Assembly: GCA_043781315.1 (NCBI GenBank) | Contig: JAYWBR010000210.1 | Location: forward strand, 1-15,695 | DNA length: 15,695 nt | DNA from: CAIQOK01 sp043781315 | GTDB lineage: Bacteria; Verrucomicrobiota; Verrucomicrobiia; Limisphaerales; CAIQOK01 | Direction: 5' to 3' | In this document: positions 1 to 8,200 of the stretch, piece after piece | Position numbering within the stretch: position 1 is the stretch's first letter | Layout of the letters: the number at the start of each line of letters is the position of its first letter | The notes under the pieces: model-generated | What the model was told of the DNA's origin: nothing | The model's database searches: none | What the model saw: the letters and a program-made list of their open reading frames with translations, nothing else | Translations under genes and position numbers: made by a program

Positions 1-306
1 TTCACTTCCGACCCGGGATTGAACATTGGTGCTAACGCTGGCGTGGCTGGTTCCAGCTACGCTGCAGGCGTGCAAACGCTTAATCTCAACTGGAATGGCG
101 GCGTACCGCGTGACTTCACACTCGCCAATCCGTCCGCCTCGGCGGGACAACTCCTGTTCATCAGCCTCGATTTTGCGACGGCTCCGCAATGGGCCGTCAC
201 CCATCTTGATTATGCGGTGGTGCCTGTGCCTGAACCCTCCAGCATGGCGCTCTTGTTTGTGGGAGCGGGCTTGGCATGGTCCCGGGCACGCGGTTGCCGC
301 CGTTAA
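1..306 (+). CDS. 3' end of a PEP-CTERM secreted/surface protein (5' truncated by window edge)
   Basis: The frame is open from base 1, so the gene starts outside the window; about 101 residues are visible. The body is Gly/Ala/Asn/Thr-rich beta-type sequence. It ends in a classic PEP-CTERM sorting signal: the proline-rich VPVPEPSS, a hydrophobic stretch (MALLFVGAGLAW) and a short basic tail (SRARGCRR) just before the TAA. In known systems this tail is recognised in the inner membrane by an exosortase (EpsH/XrtA type), which cleaves it and sends the protein to the envelope or exopolysaccharide matrix. No catalytic domain is visible in the remaining part, so the function is unknown. An internal TTG at 19 could be read as a start, but the frame stays open upstream of it, so a truncated gene is more likely. 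Confidence is high for the sorting signal and nil for the specific role. Confidence 0.85.
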   Translation, partial: FTSDPGLNIGANAGVAGSSYAAGVQTLNLNWNGGVPRDFTLANPSASAGQLLFISLDFATAPQWAVTHLDYAVVPVPEPSSMALLFVGAGLAWSRARGCRR

Positions 307-343
307 TAAAAGCCCTTGCCCTTTCGCGCGCCAGAGGTGATGA

Positions 344-451
344 GTCGGGACGTTTGTGAACGGCACGACTCTCACCGAAGGCGGCAGGTTCAGGTGGAAT
401 GGCGTTCCTCTCCCGGACAACATGCCGATGGATTATTCCCAAAGGTTCTGA
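344..451 (+). pseudogene. Short coding-like relic ending just inside the hairpin
   Basis: A 35-codon open stretch lies between an in-frame TGA at 341-343 and a TGA at 449-451. It reads like the end of a real protein (it contains FVNGTTLTEGG and WNGVPLPDNMPMDYSQRF) and has no Met start near its beginning. Its stop codon overlaps the first bases of the 11-bp-stem hairpin at 450-477. I do not recognise a family. It may be the tail of a decayed gene or part of a dispersed repeat that includes the hairpin. The evidence is the amino-acid texture only, so confidence is low. Confidence 0.3.
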
Positions 452-477
452 ACTGCGGCAGTTCTCTGCCGCAGTTC
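450..477. repeat. Perfect 11-bp inverted repeat (hairpin), REP-like
   Basis: The arms GAACTGCGGCA (450-460) and TGCCGCAGTTC (467-477) are exact reverse complements around a 6-nt loop, GTTCTC. Within the left part, AACTGC/GCAGTT also forms a smaller palindrome. No T-run follows, so it is not a typical intrinsic terminator. It could be a REP-type extragenic palindrome, a transcript-stability hairpin, or an operator for the transporter operon that begins 137 bp downstream. Confidence 0.6.
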
Positions 478-613
478 CGTCATCCGCAGTTGTTACTGAG
501 GCGGCAAAAAACTGCCACACGTCAAGCGCGCTGGCGCGCAGTTCGGTAAATTTGGAGTTTATTCGGCCGCACGGAATTATTAAAACCGTTCCCGTTCAAG
601 CCAACACATCAAA

Positions 614-2035
614 ATGATCACCAGTTCAACGACCGCGTCCACCAATCTCAAAGCGGAATACAATTACGGTTACGTCTGGCTCATTGCCAGTGTCGCCGCG
701 ATGGGCGGTCTGTTGTTTGGCTGGGATTGGGTGGTGATTGGCGGGGCCAAGCCGTTTTTTCAGCGCTACTTCGAGTTGACCAGCGAGGCTCAGATTGGTT
801 GGGCCAACAGTTGCGCGCTGATTGGCTGTCTCGTCGGCGCGCTGGTAGCTGGCGCATTGAGCGATAAGTTCGGACGCAAGCGGTTGCTGATTTTGTCCGC
901 GTTTTTATTTGCCGTCACGTCGCTTGGCAACGCGCTGGCGGGAAACTTTTCCATCTTCATTTTCTGGCGAATGCTCGGCGGCGTGGCCATCGGTCTCGCT
1001 TCAAGTTTGTCGCCGATGTATATCGCCGAGGTCGCGCCTGCGCAGATGCGCGGCAAACTCGTCTCCATCAACCAGCTCACCATCGTCGTCGGCATTTTGC
1101 TGGCGCAGGTCATCAACTGGTCGCTCGTCCGCCATTTGCCAGCGGGCGCGACGGATGAATTCATCCGCGATTCGTGGTTCGGTCAACAAGGCTGGCGCTG
1201 GATGTTCGGGTTGACCGCGCTGCCGTCGCTGTTGTTTTTCGCCGGTATGTTCGCGGTGCCGGAAAGCCCGCGCTGGCTCGCGAAAAATGGCAAGCCGGAA
1301 CTGGCAAAAAAAGTTCTCACGAAAATCGGTGGCGAAAATTACGGCGCAGCGGCGATGCGGGAGATTAACGCCACGCTGTCCGGCGAGGAAATTCAGCGCG
1401 TGCGATTTGCGGATTTGCTCGATCCGAAAATGGCCAAGGTGCTGGTGCTCGGCGTGACGCTCGCGGTCTTTCAGCAATGGTGCGGCATCAACGTCATCTT
1501 CAATTACGCGGAGGAAATTTTCAAAGCGGCGGGTTACGACATTTCGAGCGTGTTAAGCAACATCGCCTGGACCGGCTCGGTGAATCTGGCATTCACTTTC
1601 GTCGCGCTCGGCGTGGTGGATAGAGGCGGGCGCCGGCCGCTGATGCTGTTCGGTTCCGCCGCGCTGGCGGTGATTTATTTTGCAATGGGCTATTGTTACC
1701 ACCAGCACATTCTTGGTCTGCCGGTGTTGCTGTTGGTGTTGGCGGCCATCGGGTGTTACGCGATGTCGCTTGCCCCGGTGACGTGGGTGGTGATCTCGGA
1801 AATATTTCCGAACCGCATCCGCGGCGCAGCGATGTCCGTGGCGGTGTGCGCGCTGTGGATCGCGTGTTTCATCCTGACCTACACCTTTCCGATGCTCAAC
1901 AAGCAGCTTGGTGCGGCAGGCACGTTTTGGCTCTATGCGGTGATCTGCGTGCTCGGCTTTGTCTTCATTTTTTTCAAATTGCCGGAGACCAAGGGCAAGA
2001 CGCTGGAGCACATTGAACGTGACCTGGTGGATTGA
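614..2035 (+). CDS. Sugar porter family MFS transporter (XylE-like sugar:H+ symporter)
   Basis: This 473-residue inner-membrane protein has about 12 predicted membrane segments, the usual length for sugar porters (MFS, GLUT/XylE group). Family signatures are all present: LFGWDWVVIGG in TM1 with the conserved Asp; SDKFGRK (residues 83-89) in the first cytoplasmic loop; YIAEVAPAQMRG after TM4; PESPRWL (216-222); QQWCGIN (287-293), matching the sugar-binding Gln/Asn set of XylE; DRGGRR (336-341); PVTWVVISEIFPNRIRG; and the C-terminal PETKGKTLE (457-465). It should import a monosaccharide with protons. Pentose or hexose specificity cannot be read from sequence, but two secreted glycosidases follow immediately (16-bp and 2-bp gaps), so released galactose or a similar sugar is a reasonable guess. 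The ATG at 614 is chosen because it gives a normal cytoplasmic N-terminus; no clear ribosome-binding site precedes it. Confidence 0.93.
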   Translation: MITSSTTASTNLKAEYNYGYVWLIASVAAMGGLLFGWDWVVIGGAKPFFQRYFELTSEAQIGWANSCALIGCLVGALVAGALSDKFGRKRLLILSAFLFAVTSLGNALAGNFSIFIFWRMLGGVAIGLASSLSPMYIAEVAPAQMRGKLVSINQLTIVVGILLAQVINWSLVRHLPAGATDEFIRDSWFGQQGWRWMFGLTALPSLLFFAGMFAVPESPRWLAKNGKPELAKKVLTKIGGENYGAAAMREINATLSGEEIQRVRFADLLDPKMAKVLVLGVTLAVFQQWCGINVIFNYAEEIFKAAGYDISSVLSNIAWTGSVNLAFTFVALGVVDRGGRRPLMLFGSAALAVIYFAMGYCYHQHILGLPVLLLVLAAIGCYAMSLAPVTWVVISEIFPNRIRGAAMSVAVCALWIACFILTYTFPMLNKQLGAAGTFWLYAVICVLGFVFIFFKLPETKGKTLEHIERDLVD

Positions 2036-2051
2036 CCTGCATTTCACATTT

Positions 2052-5000
2052 ATGCAGCAGAAATTCCTTTTCGGTCTGACAATTATCGCATGTCTCGCGG
2101 CAAAACCGTTGCTGGCCGTCGAAACAATTTCACTTGCGGAGCAATGGCGGTTTGCGCTTGATCGCAACGACGTCGGCATTCAGGAAAATTGGTTCACCAA
2201 AATTCTGCCCGACAAAATCAAGCTGCCCGGCTCGCTGCCCGAGCAGGGCATCGGCGATCCGATCACAACCAATACTGTCTGGACCGGCGGTATTGTGGAC
2301 CGCACCTTCTTCACCGCGCCGGAATTTGAAAAATACCGGCAGCCGGGAAATGTCAAAGTGCCGTTCTGGCTCCAGCCGGAAACCTATTACGTCGGTGCGG
2401 CGTGGTTCCAGCGCGATATTGAAGTGCCGAAAAATTGGCAGGCCAAACGTGTTGTGCTTTCGTTGGAGCGCCCGCACTGGGAAACGCGCGTGTGGGTGGA
2501 CGGAAAAATCATCGGCAAAAATGACTCGCTCTCGACCCCTCACGAATACGATCTCGGCAGACTTGCTCCGGGCAAACACACGCTGACTCTGCGTGTGGAC
2601 AACCGACGCATCGTGGATGTTGGCGAAAATTCGCACAGCATCAGCGACCACACGCAGGGCAACTGGAACGGCATCGTCGGCGACCTCAGCCTGCGCGCGA
2701 CGCCGTTGGTGTGGTTGGAGGATTTGCAAGTGTATCCGCACGTCGCCACGCGTTCGGTGACGGTGACGGGAAGAGTTGGTAATGCCACCGGTGCGACGGG
2801 CAACGGAGAAATATATTTTCAGGTGAACAACCAATCTGCCGAGACGATTGCGGTCAGTTGGACGACGAACAGCGCAAGATTTACCACCGAACTTCCGCTG
2901 GGCGAGTCCGCAATACTGTGGGACGAATTTCATCCCGTCCTGCAACATTTGACGGCCAAACTTGGCGATGACCAACACACTTTCGATTTTGGTTTGCGCG
3001 AAATTGCCACGCAAGGCACGCAGTTCACCATCAACGGGCAAAAAACTTTTTTTCGTGGCACGCTAGACTGCTGCATTTTCCCCAAGACCGGCCATCCGCC
3101 GACGGACCTTGAATCATGGAAACGTGAGATTCGCATCGCGAAGAGCTACGGGTTGAACTTGATTCGGTTTCATTCATGGTGCCCGCCCGAAACCGCGTTT
3201 CAAGCGGCGGACGAACTTGGGATTTATTTTCAAGTTGAAATCGCATCGTGGGCCAATCAATCCACCACGCTCGGCGACGGCAAGCCGGTGGACGACTGGC
3301 TTTACGCCGAGGCGGTGCGGATTCTCAAAGCCTACGGCAATCATCCGAGTTTTGTGCTCATGCCTTACGGCAACGAGCCGGATGGAAAAAACTCCAACTC
3401 CTGGCTGGCAAAATGGGTCGCGCACTGGAAGGCGACGGATTCGCGCCGGCTCTACACCAGCGGCAGCGGTTGGCCGCAGTTGCCGGAAAATCAATTTCAC
3501 ATCACGCCCGATCCGCGCATTCAGGGCTGGGGCGAAGGTTTGAAATCCCGCATCAACGCGGAGCCGCCGGAGACGCTGACGGACTACCGCGATTACATTT
3601 CCAAGCGGAGCGTTCCGGTCATCAGCCACGAGATTGGCCAATGGTGCGTCTATCCGAACTTTGCGGAAATCCCCAAATACACGGGTTACCTCAAGCCGAA
3701 AAATTTTGAAATATTCCGCGACCGGCTTGAAGCCAGCGGCCTCGGCCGCTTTGCAAAACAATTTCTGCTCGCATCCGGCAAGTTGCAAACGCTCTGTTAC
3801 AAGGAAGACATCGAATCCGCGCTCCGCACGCCGGGCATGGGCGGTTTTGAACTGCTCGACCTGCACGATTTTCCCGGCCAAGGCACCGCGCTCGTCGGCG
3901 TGCTCGATCCTTTTTGGGACGACAAAGGTTATGTGACCGCGAAGGAATACAGCCGCTTCTGCAATTCGACTGTGCCGCTGGCGCGACTGCCAAAGCGTGT
4001 TTTCACAACGGATAAAACTTTGACAGCGCAAATCGAAGTCGCACATTTTGGTCCGCAGCCGCTGCCGGCGGCGGTGGCGACTTGGAAATTGATAGATGCC
4101 GCCGGAAAAGTTTTTGCCAACGGCGAACTCGCGCCGCAGGACGTTCCGATTGGCAACAGCACGTTGCTTGGCGACGTGAAGGTGGATTTGCAGAAAGCAA
4201 AAACTCCGGCGCGCTACAAGCTAGTCGTCGGCTTGAAAAACACAAAGTTCGAGAACGATTGGAATATCTGGGTTTATCCCGCAACGACCGCGCCCGCAAC
4301 TCCCGCGAACATTTTGGTCACGGACACATTTGATCAGGCCGCGCGGAACTTTTTGAGCAACGGCGGAAAAGTTTTGCTGACGATTCCCAGCGACCAGGTT
4401 CGCAATTTCGATAGAGCGCCGGTGAAACTCGGCTTCTCCAGCATTTTTTGGAACACGGCCTGGACCGGCCAGCAAGCACCGACCACGCTGGGTATTTTGT
4501 GCGATCCGAAACAGCCTGCGCTCGCGGAATTTCCGACGGACTTTTGCAGCGACTGGCAATGGTGGTATTTGATTCACCGCGCCGGCGCACTGCGATTGGA
4601 TTTACTGCCGCCAGACACAAAACCCATTGTTCGCGTGATTGATGACTGGGTCACGGCGCGTCCGCTCGGCCTCGTCGCCGAAGGCAAAGTTGGCGAAGGA
4701 AAAATCATTGTCTGCGGTTTTGATTTGACGCGGGATGCGGATGATCCGGTTTCGCAACAGATGCGTAGCAGTCTGCTGGACTATGCCGCGAGCGACAAAT
4801 TTGCGCCAGCGGCGGTGTGGAGCGAAACCGATGTAAAAGCGCTTTTCAAATCCGGCCGCTTCACCGCCAGCGCGAGCAGTTCGCACAGCGATTATCCGGC
4901 GGACAACGCGGTTGACCGCGATCCCAGCACTTTCTGGCACAGCGATTGGGAAAGTGGCGACACGCTTCCTGCGCACCTCGACATTGATTGCCAGGCCGAA

Positions 5001-5279
5001 GTGATGTTGCGGGGATTTGATTACACGCCGCGCCAGGACATGGATCGCGGGCGCATCGCAAACTATTCCGTGGAGATCAGCGTGGACGGAAAAACTTGGC
5101 AGCCGTGCATCAAGACCGCGAGTTTTCCGAATACAACGGACAAACAATCCGTGATTTTTGATCAACCGGTCAAAGCCCGCTATTTGCGGCTGACGGCGTT
5201 TTCCGACTACGGCGACGCGAACCAAGCGGCGGTGGCGGAAATCCAGCCGTTTTTGGTAAATACTTCCAAGGACAAATAA
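2052..5279 (+). CDS. Secreted GH2-family glycosidase with C-terminal F5/8C (discoidin) domain
   Basis: The protein is 1075 residues. The ATG at 2052 is chosen because it begins a signal peptide (MQQKFLFGLTIIACLAAKPLLA); upstream in-frame starts would lie inside the transporter gene. Cleavage may follow Ala22, but IIAC at 11-14 also fits a lipobox, so a lipoprotein is possible. Domain order: GH2 sugar-binding jelly roll (about 110-205, with RVWVDGKIIGK), Ig-like domain (about 215-315), TIM barrel (about 320-600), an Ig-like and a Rossmann-like accessory region (about 650-925), and an F5/8C carbohydrate-binding domain (about 935-1070). Catalytic residues by family pattern are the acid/base Glu442 in YGNEPD and the nucleophile Glu527 in ISHEIGQW. 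GH2 members are usually beta-galactosidases, beta-glucuronidases or beta-mannosidases; the exact substrate is not readable. The flanking transporter and GH59 gene favour a galactoside-type substrate. Confidence 0.88.
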   Translation: MQQKFLFGLTIIACLAAKPLLAVETISLAEQWRFALDRNDVGIQENWFTKILPDKIKLPGSLPEQGIGDPITTNTVWTGGIVDRTFFTAPEFEKYRQPGNVKVPFWLQPETYYVGAAWFQRDIEVPKNWQAKRVVLSLERPHWETRVWVDGKIIGKNDSLSTPHEYDLGRLAPGKHTLTLRVDNRRIVDVGENSHSISDHTQGNWNGIVGDLSLRATPLVWLEDLQVYPHVATRSVTVTGRVGNATGATGNGEIYFQVNNQSAETIAVSWTTNSARFTTELPLGESAILWDEFHPVLQHLTAKLGDDQHTFDFGLREIATQGTQFTINGQKTFFRGTLDCCIFPKTGHPPTDLESWKREIRIAKSYGLNLIRFHSWCPPETAFQAADELGIYFQVEIASWANQSTTLGDGKPVDDWLYAEAVRILKAYGNHPSFVLMPYGNEPDGKNSNSWLAKWVAHWKATDSRRLYTSGSGWPQLPENQFHITPDPRIQGWGEGLKSRINAEPPETLTDYRDYISKRSVPVISHEIGQWCVYPNFAEIPKYTGYLKPKNFEIFRDRLEASGLGRFAKQFLLASGKLQTLCYKEDIESALRTPGMGGFELLDLHDFPGQGTALVGVLDPFWDDKGYVTAKEYSRFCNSTVPLARLPKRVFTTDKTLTAQIEVAHFGPQPLPAAVATWKLIDAAGKVFANGELAPQDVPIGNSTLLGDVKVDLQKAKTPARYKLVVGLKNTKFENDWNIWVYPATTAPATPANILVTDTFDQAARNFLSNGGKVLLTIPSDQVRNFDRAPVKLGFSSIFWNTAWTGQQAPTTLGILCDPKQPALAEFPTDFCSDWQWWYLIHRAGALRLDLLPPDTKPIVRVIDDWVTARPLGLVAEGKVGEGKIIVCGFDLTRDADDPVSQQMRSSLLDYAASDKFAPAAVWSETDVKALFKSGRFTASASSSHSDYPADNAVDRDPSTFWHSDWESGDTLPAHLDIDCQAEVMLRGFDYTPRQDMDRGRIANYSVEISVDGKTWQPCIKTASFPNTTDKQSVIFDQPVKARYLRLTAFSDYGDANQAAVAEIQPFLVNTSKDK
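5268..5272 (+). promoter_or_regulatory. Ribosome-binding site of the GH59 gene
   Basis: AAGGA lies 9 nt before the ATG at 5282, inside the last codons of the GH2 gene. It is one of the few clear Shine-Dalgarno sequences in the window. It supports both the chosen start and translation from a shared transcript with the upstream gene. Confidence 0.55.
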
Positions 5280-5281
5280 AA

Positions 5282-8200
5282 ATGAAGCGCGCCGCACTGA
5301 GGTGTTTGCGGCTGGGTCTCTGTATTGCTGCGCTTTCAACTTATTCCACCCGCGCCGTGGAGGTCGTGCTGGACGCACACGTCACGGGCCGCGTTTTTCA
5401 AGGGCTGGGCGCGGTGAGCGCAGGCGCGTCGTCGCGGCTGCTGATTGATTATCCCGAAACACAACGCAGCCAGATTCTCGACTACTTGTTTAAGCCGAAT
5501 TACGGCGCGGCGTTGCCACATCTCAAAGTCGAAATCGGCGGCGAGGTGAACTCCACCGACGGCACCGAGCCGACGCACCAGCGCACGGCGACGGACACCA
5601 ATTACAATCGTGGTTACGAGTGGTGGCTGATGCAACAGGCCGTGGCGCGCAATCCGAACATTCAATTGGACAGCCTCGCCTGGGGCGCGCCTGGATGGAT
5701 TGGCGGTGGGAATTATTATTCCACCGACATGATCAACTACATTTGCAATTTTCTGAACGGCGCAAAGAAGTTTTACAACCTAAACATCAATTTAACCGGT
5801 GTGCATAATGAGAGTGCCTACCAAACCAGTTGGATAAAGTCTTTACGCAACGCGCTCAATGCGAACGGACTGGCCAGAGTTAAAATTATCGCCGCCGACG
5901 AATGGAGCGATGGCTGGACGATCGTGACCAACATCATCGCGGATGTGGCGCTTTCCAACGCCATTTATGCCGTGGGCGCGCATTATCCCGGTCAGGTGGA
6001 TAACACCAGTCCGGCCGCCGCGAAGACCCTGAGCCAGCCTCTCTGGAGCAGTGAGGAAGGCATCGGTGGCGCTACCTGGGCCAAAGCGCAAAGTCTGGCG
6101 CAGGTTTACAACCGCAATTACATCATCGGCAAAATGACGAAGGACGAGATCTGGAGTCCCATAACTTCTTACTACGATATACTCCCCGCCGCCGGGTCGG
6201 GTTTGATGAAGGCGAACACGCCGTGGTCGGGCGCGTATCAGGTTACGCCCGCGATTTGGGCCACGGCGCACACGACGCAATTCGCCCAACCGGGCTGGAC
6301 GTATCTTGAAGGCGGCGCGAGCGCACTGCTGGCTGGTGGCGGCAGCTTTGTCACGCTCATGTCCTCCAATAACACTGACTATTCCATCGTCATCGAAACC
6401 ACCGGAGCCACTGCGGCGCAAAGCGTGACTTTTCATCTGACGAATGGACTATCCACCGGCACGGTTCATGTGTGGCGGACCACAGCATTGCAATATTTCA
6501 CCGAGCAAAATGACATCGCACCGATGAACGGCGCCTTTACCATTTCGCTCGCGACCAACTGCATTTACACATTGACGACCACCACGGGGCAGGCAAAAGG
6601 CGGCGCGACTTCGCCGGCGGCGGCACCGTTTCCGCTGCCGTTCAAGGATGATTTTGAAAGTTATGCCGGGGCCAAAACGCCGAAATTCTTTTCCGATCAG
6701 GCTGGAACTTTTGAAACCTTCACACGAGCGGAGCGTCAGGGCCAATGCCTGCGCCAAGTCCTGCTGCAAATCGGACTGGAGTGGGCGGCGGAGTGGCAGC
6801 CTTACACGCTCATCGGCGATGCGAGCTGGCAGAATTACGACGTGAGCGCGGATGTTTTGATTGAGACGAACAGCGGGTTGGCTTTCGTCATGGGCCGTGT
6901 CGGCAGTGTGCCGGGATTTTCTGACGCACTGCCCAGAGGTTATTGGCTGGCTTTGAACACCGGCTCAAGGGACTGGGAACTTCACTCGTCTTCCAATTTG
7001 CTGGCCAGCGGTTCCGCCACAGTTGCTGTCAGCACCTGGCACAATCTGCGGCTGGCGATGATGGGGAGCATTTTAAGTTGCTACGTGGATGGCGTTTTGG
7101 TGACTAATCTTGCGGACTATACCTATTCTTCAGGCATGGCGGGCTTGGGTTGCGGCTGGCACGGCGCGCAATTTGATAATTTCACTTTGCGCCAGTTGCA
7201 TCGCGGCAGTTTTAACTTTGCGCTGACCGCCACGGCCAGCACGTCTTCTGTCTGGAAAAACGATCCGAATTATGCCGCGAGCATGGCGAATGACAACGAT
7301 TCGACAACGCGCTGGAACTCGGCTTTTCCGACTTTGACTAATGAATGGCAGGAACTGGATTTTCCCGCGCCGACGACTTTCGACCGGACGGTTTATTCGG
7401 AGTTTGGCGGTCGTGTTTCCGGCTATCAGCTTCAGCATTGGAACGGCAGCGCGTGGATCACGGATGTCAACGGCGGCACCATCGGCGATTCCGCTTCCGA
7501 TATTTTCCCGACCGTGACCGCGACCAGGGTGCGGCTCTATTTCACCAATTTTGTTTCGACACCTTCGATTTATGAGTTCGGCGTGTATGACGACGCGCCG
7601 GCGACGCATCTCGCGACCGCAGCAACCGCGAGCGCTTCCAGCGTCTGGAGCAGCAGTTACACCGCTAATCTGGCGAATGACAATAATTTTTCCACGCGCT
7701 GGAACGCGGGTTTCGGCACCACCAATAACCAATGGCTGGAACTGGACTGGCCTGCGCCGGTCAGTTTCAACCGCACCGTGCTATCGCAATTTGCCGACCG
7801 CGTGACGAGTTATGCCATCCAGCACTGGAACGGCAGCGCATGGGTTAGTGACGTGGTCGGCGGCCAATTGGGCGCGAGCAAGACGGATGTTTTTCCGACC
7901 GTCACCGCATCCAGCATTCGCTTTGTAGTTCTCACGGCGACGAATGTGCCATCCATCCGGGAGTTTCAGGTTTTTCATGATCCGCCGTCGGTGGCTTCCA
8001 TTCGCATCAACGAATGGATGATCAACAACACGCACACCTTGGCCGATCCGGTCGGTGGCCAGTTTCAACCGTGGTTTGAACTCTACAACGCCGGCGCGAC
8101 GAATGTGAATCTCACGGGCTACTTGCTCGGAGGCGCGTGGACGAATTTGTATCAATTTCAAATTCCCGCCGGCTACTCACTGGCTGCGTCCAACTTTATG

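Larger units (their letters stand above)
307..613. other. Intergenic spacer with coding relic, hairpin and weak promoter-like sites
   Basis: No complete gene is supported here. Positions 344-451 hold a short open frame that looks protein-like, and 450-477 hold a strong hairpin; both are listed separately. Before the transporter start at 614, TTGGAG (552-557) and AATTAT (575-580) sit 17 bp apart. They are a weak match to a sigma-70 promoter and the only pair I could find. No clear Shine-Dalgarno sequence precedes the ATG at 614. No rho-independent terminator with a T-run is visible after the upstream gene. Confidence 0.5.

Noticed and set aside
450..477. Intrinsic terminator
   Set aside because: The stem is strong but is followed by CGTCATCC rather than a T-run, so it was called a palindromic repeat instead.
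197..520. 107-codon minus-strand open frame over the first spacer
   Set aside because: It spans the PEP-CTERM 3' end and the hairpin, with no recognisable domain or start signal.
1959..2051. Upstream extension of the GH2 reading frame
   Set aside because: It overlaps the transporter 3' end in another frame and encodes an Arg-rich stretch. The signal peptide starting at 2052 marks the real N-terminus.
3174..4046. 290-codon minus-strand open frame in the GH2 gene
   Set aside because: It overlaps the catalytic barrel of the GH2 gene completely and has the Arg/Val/Ala-rich composition of an antisense reading. No start signal or domain was seen.
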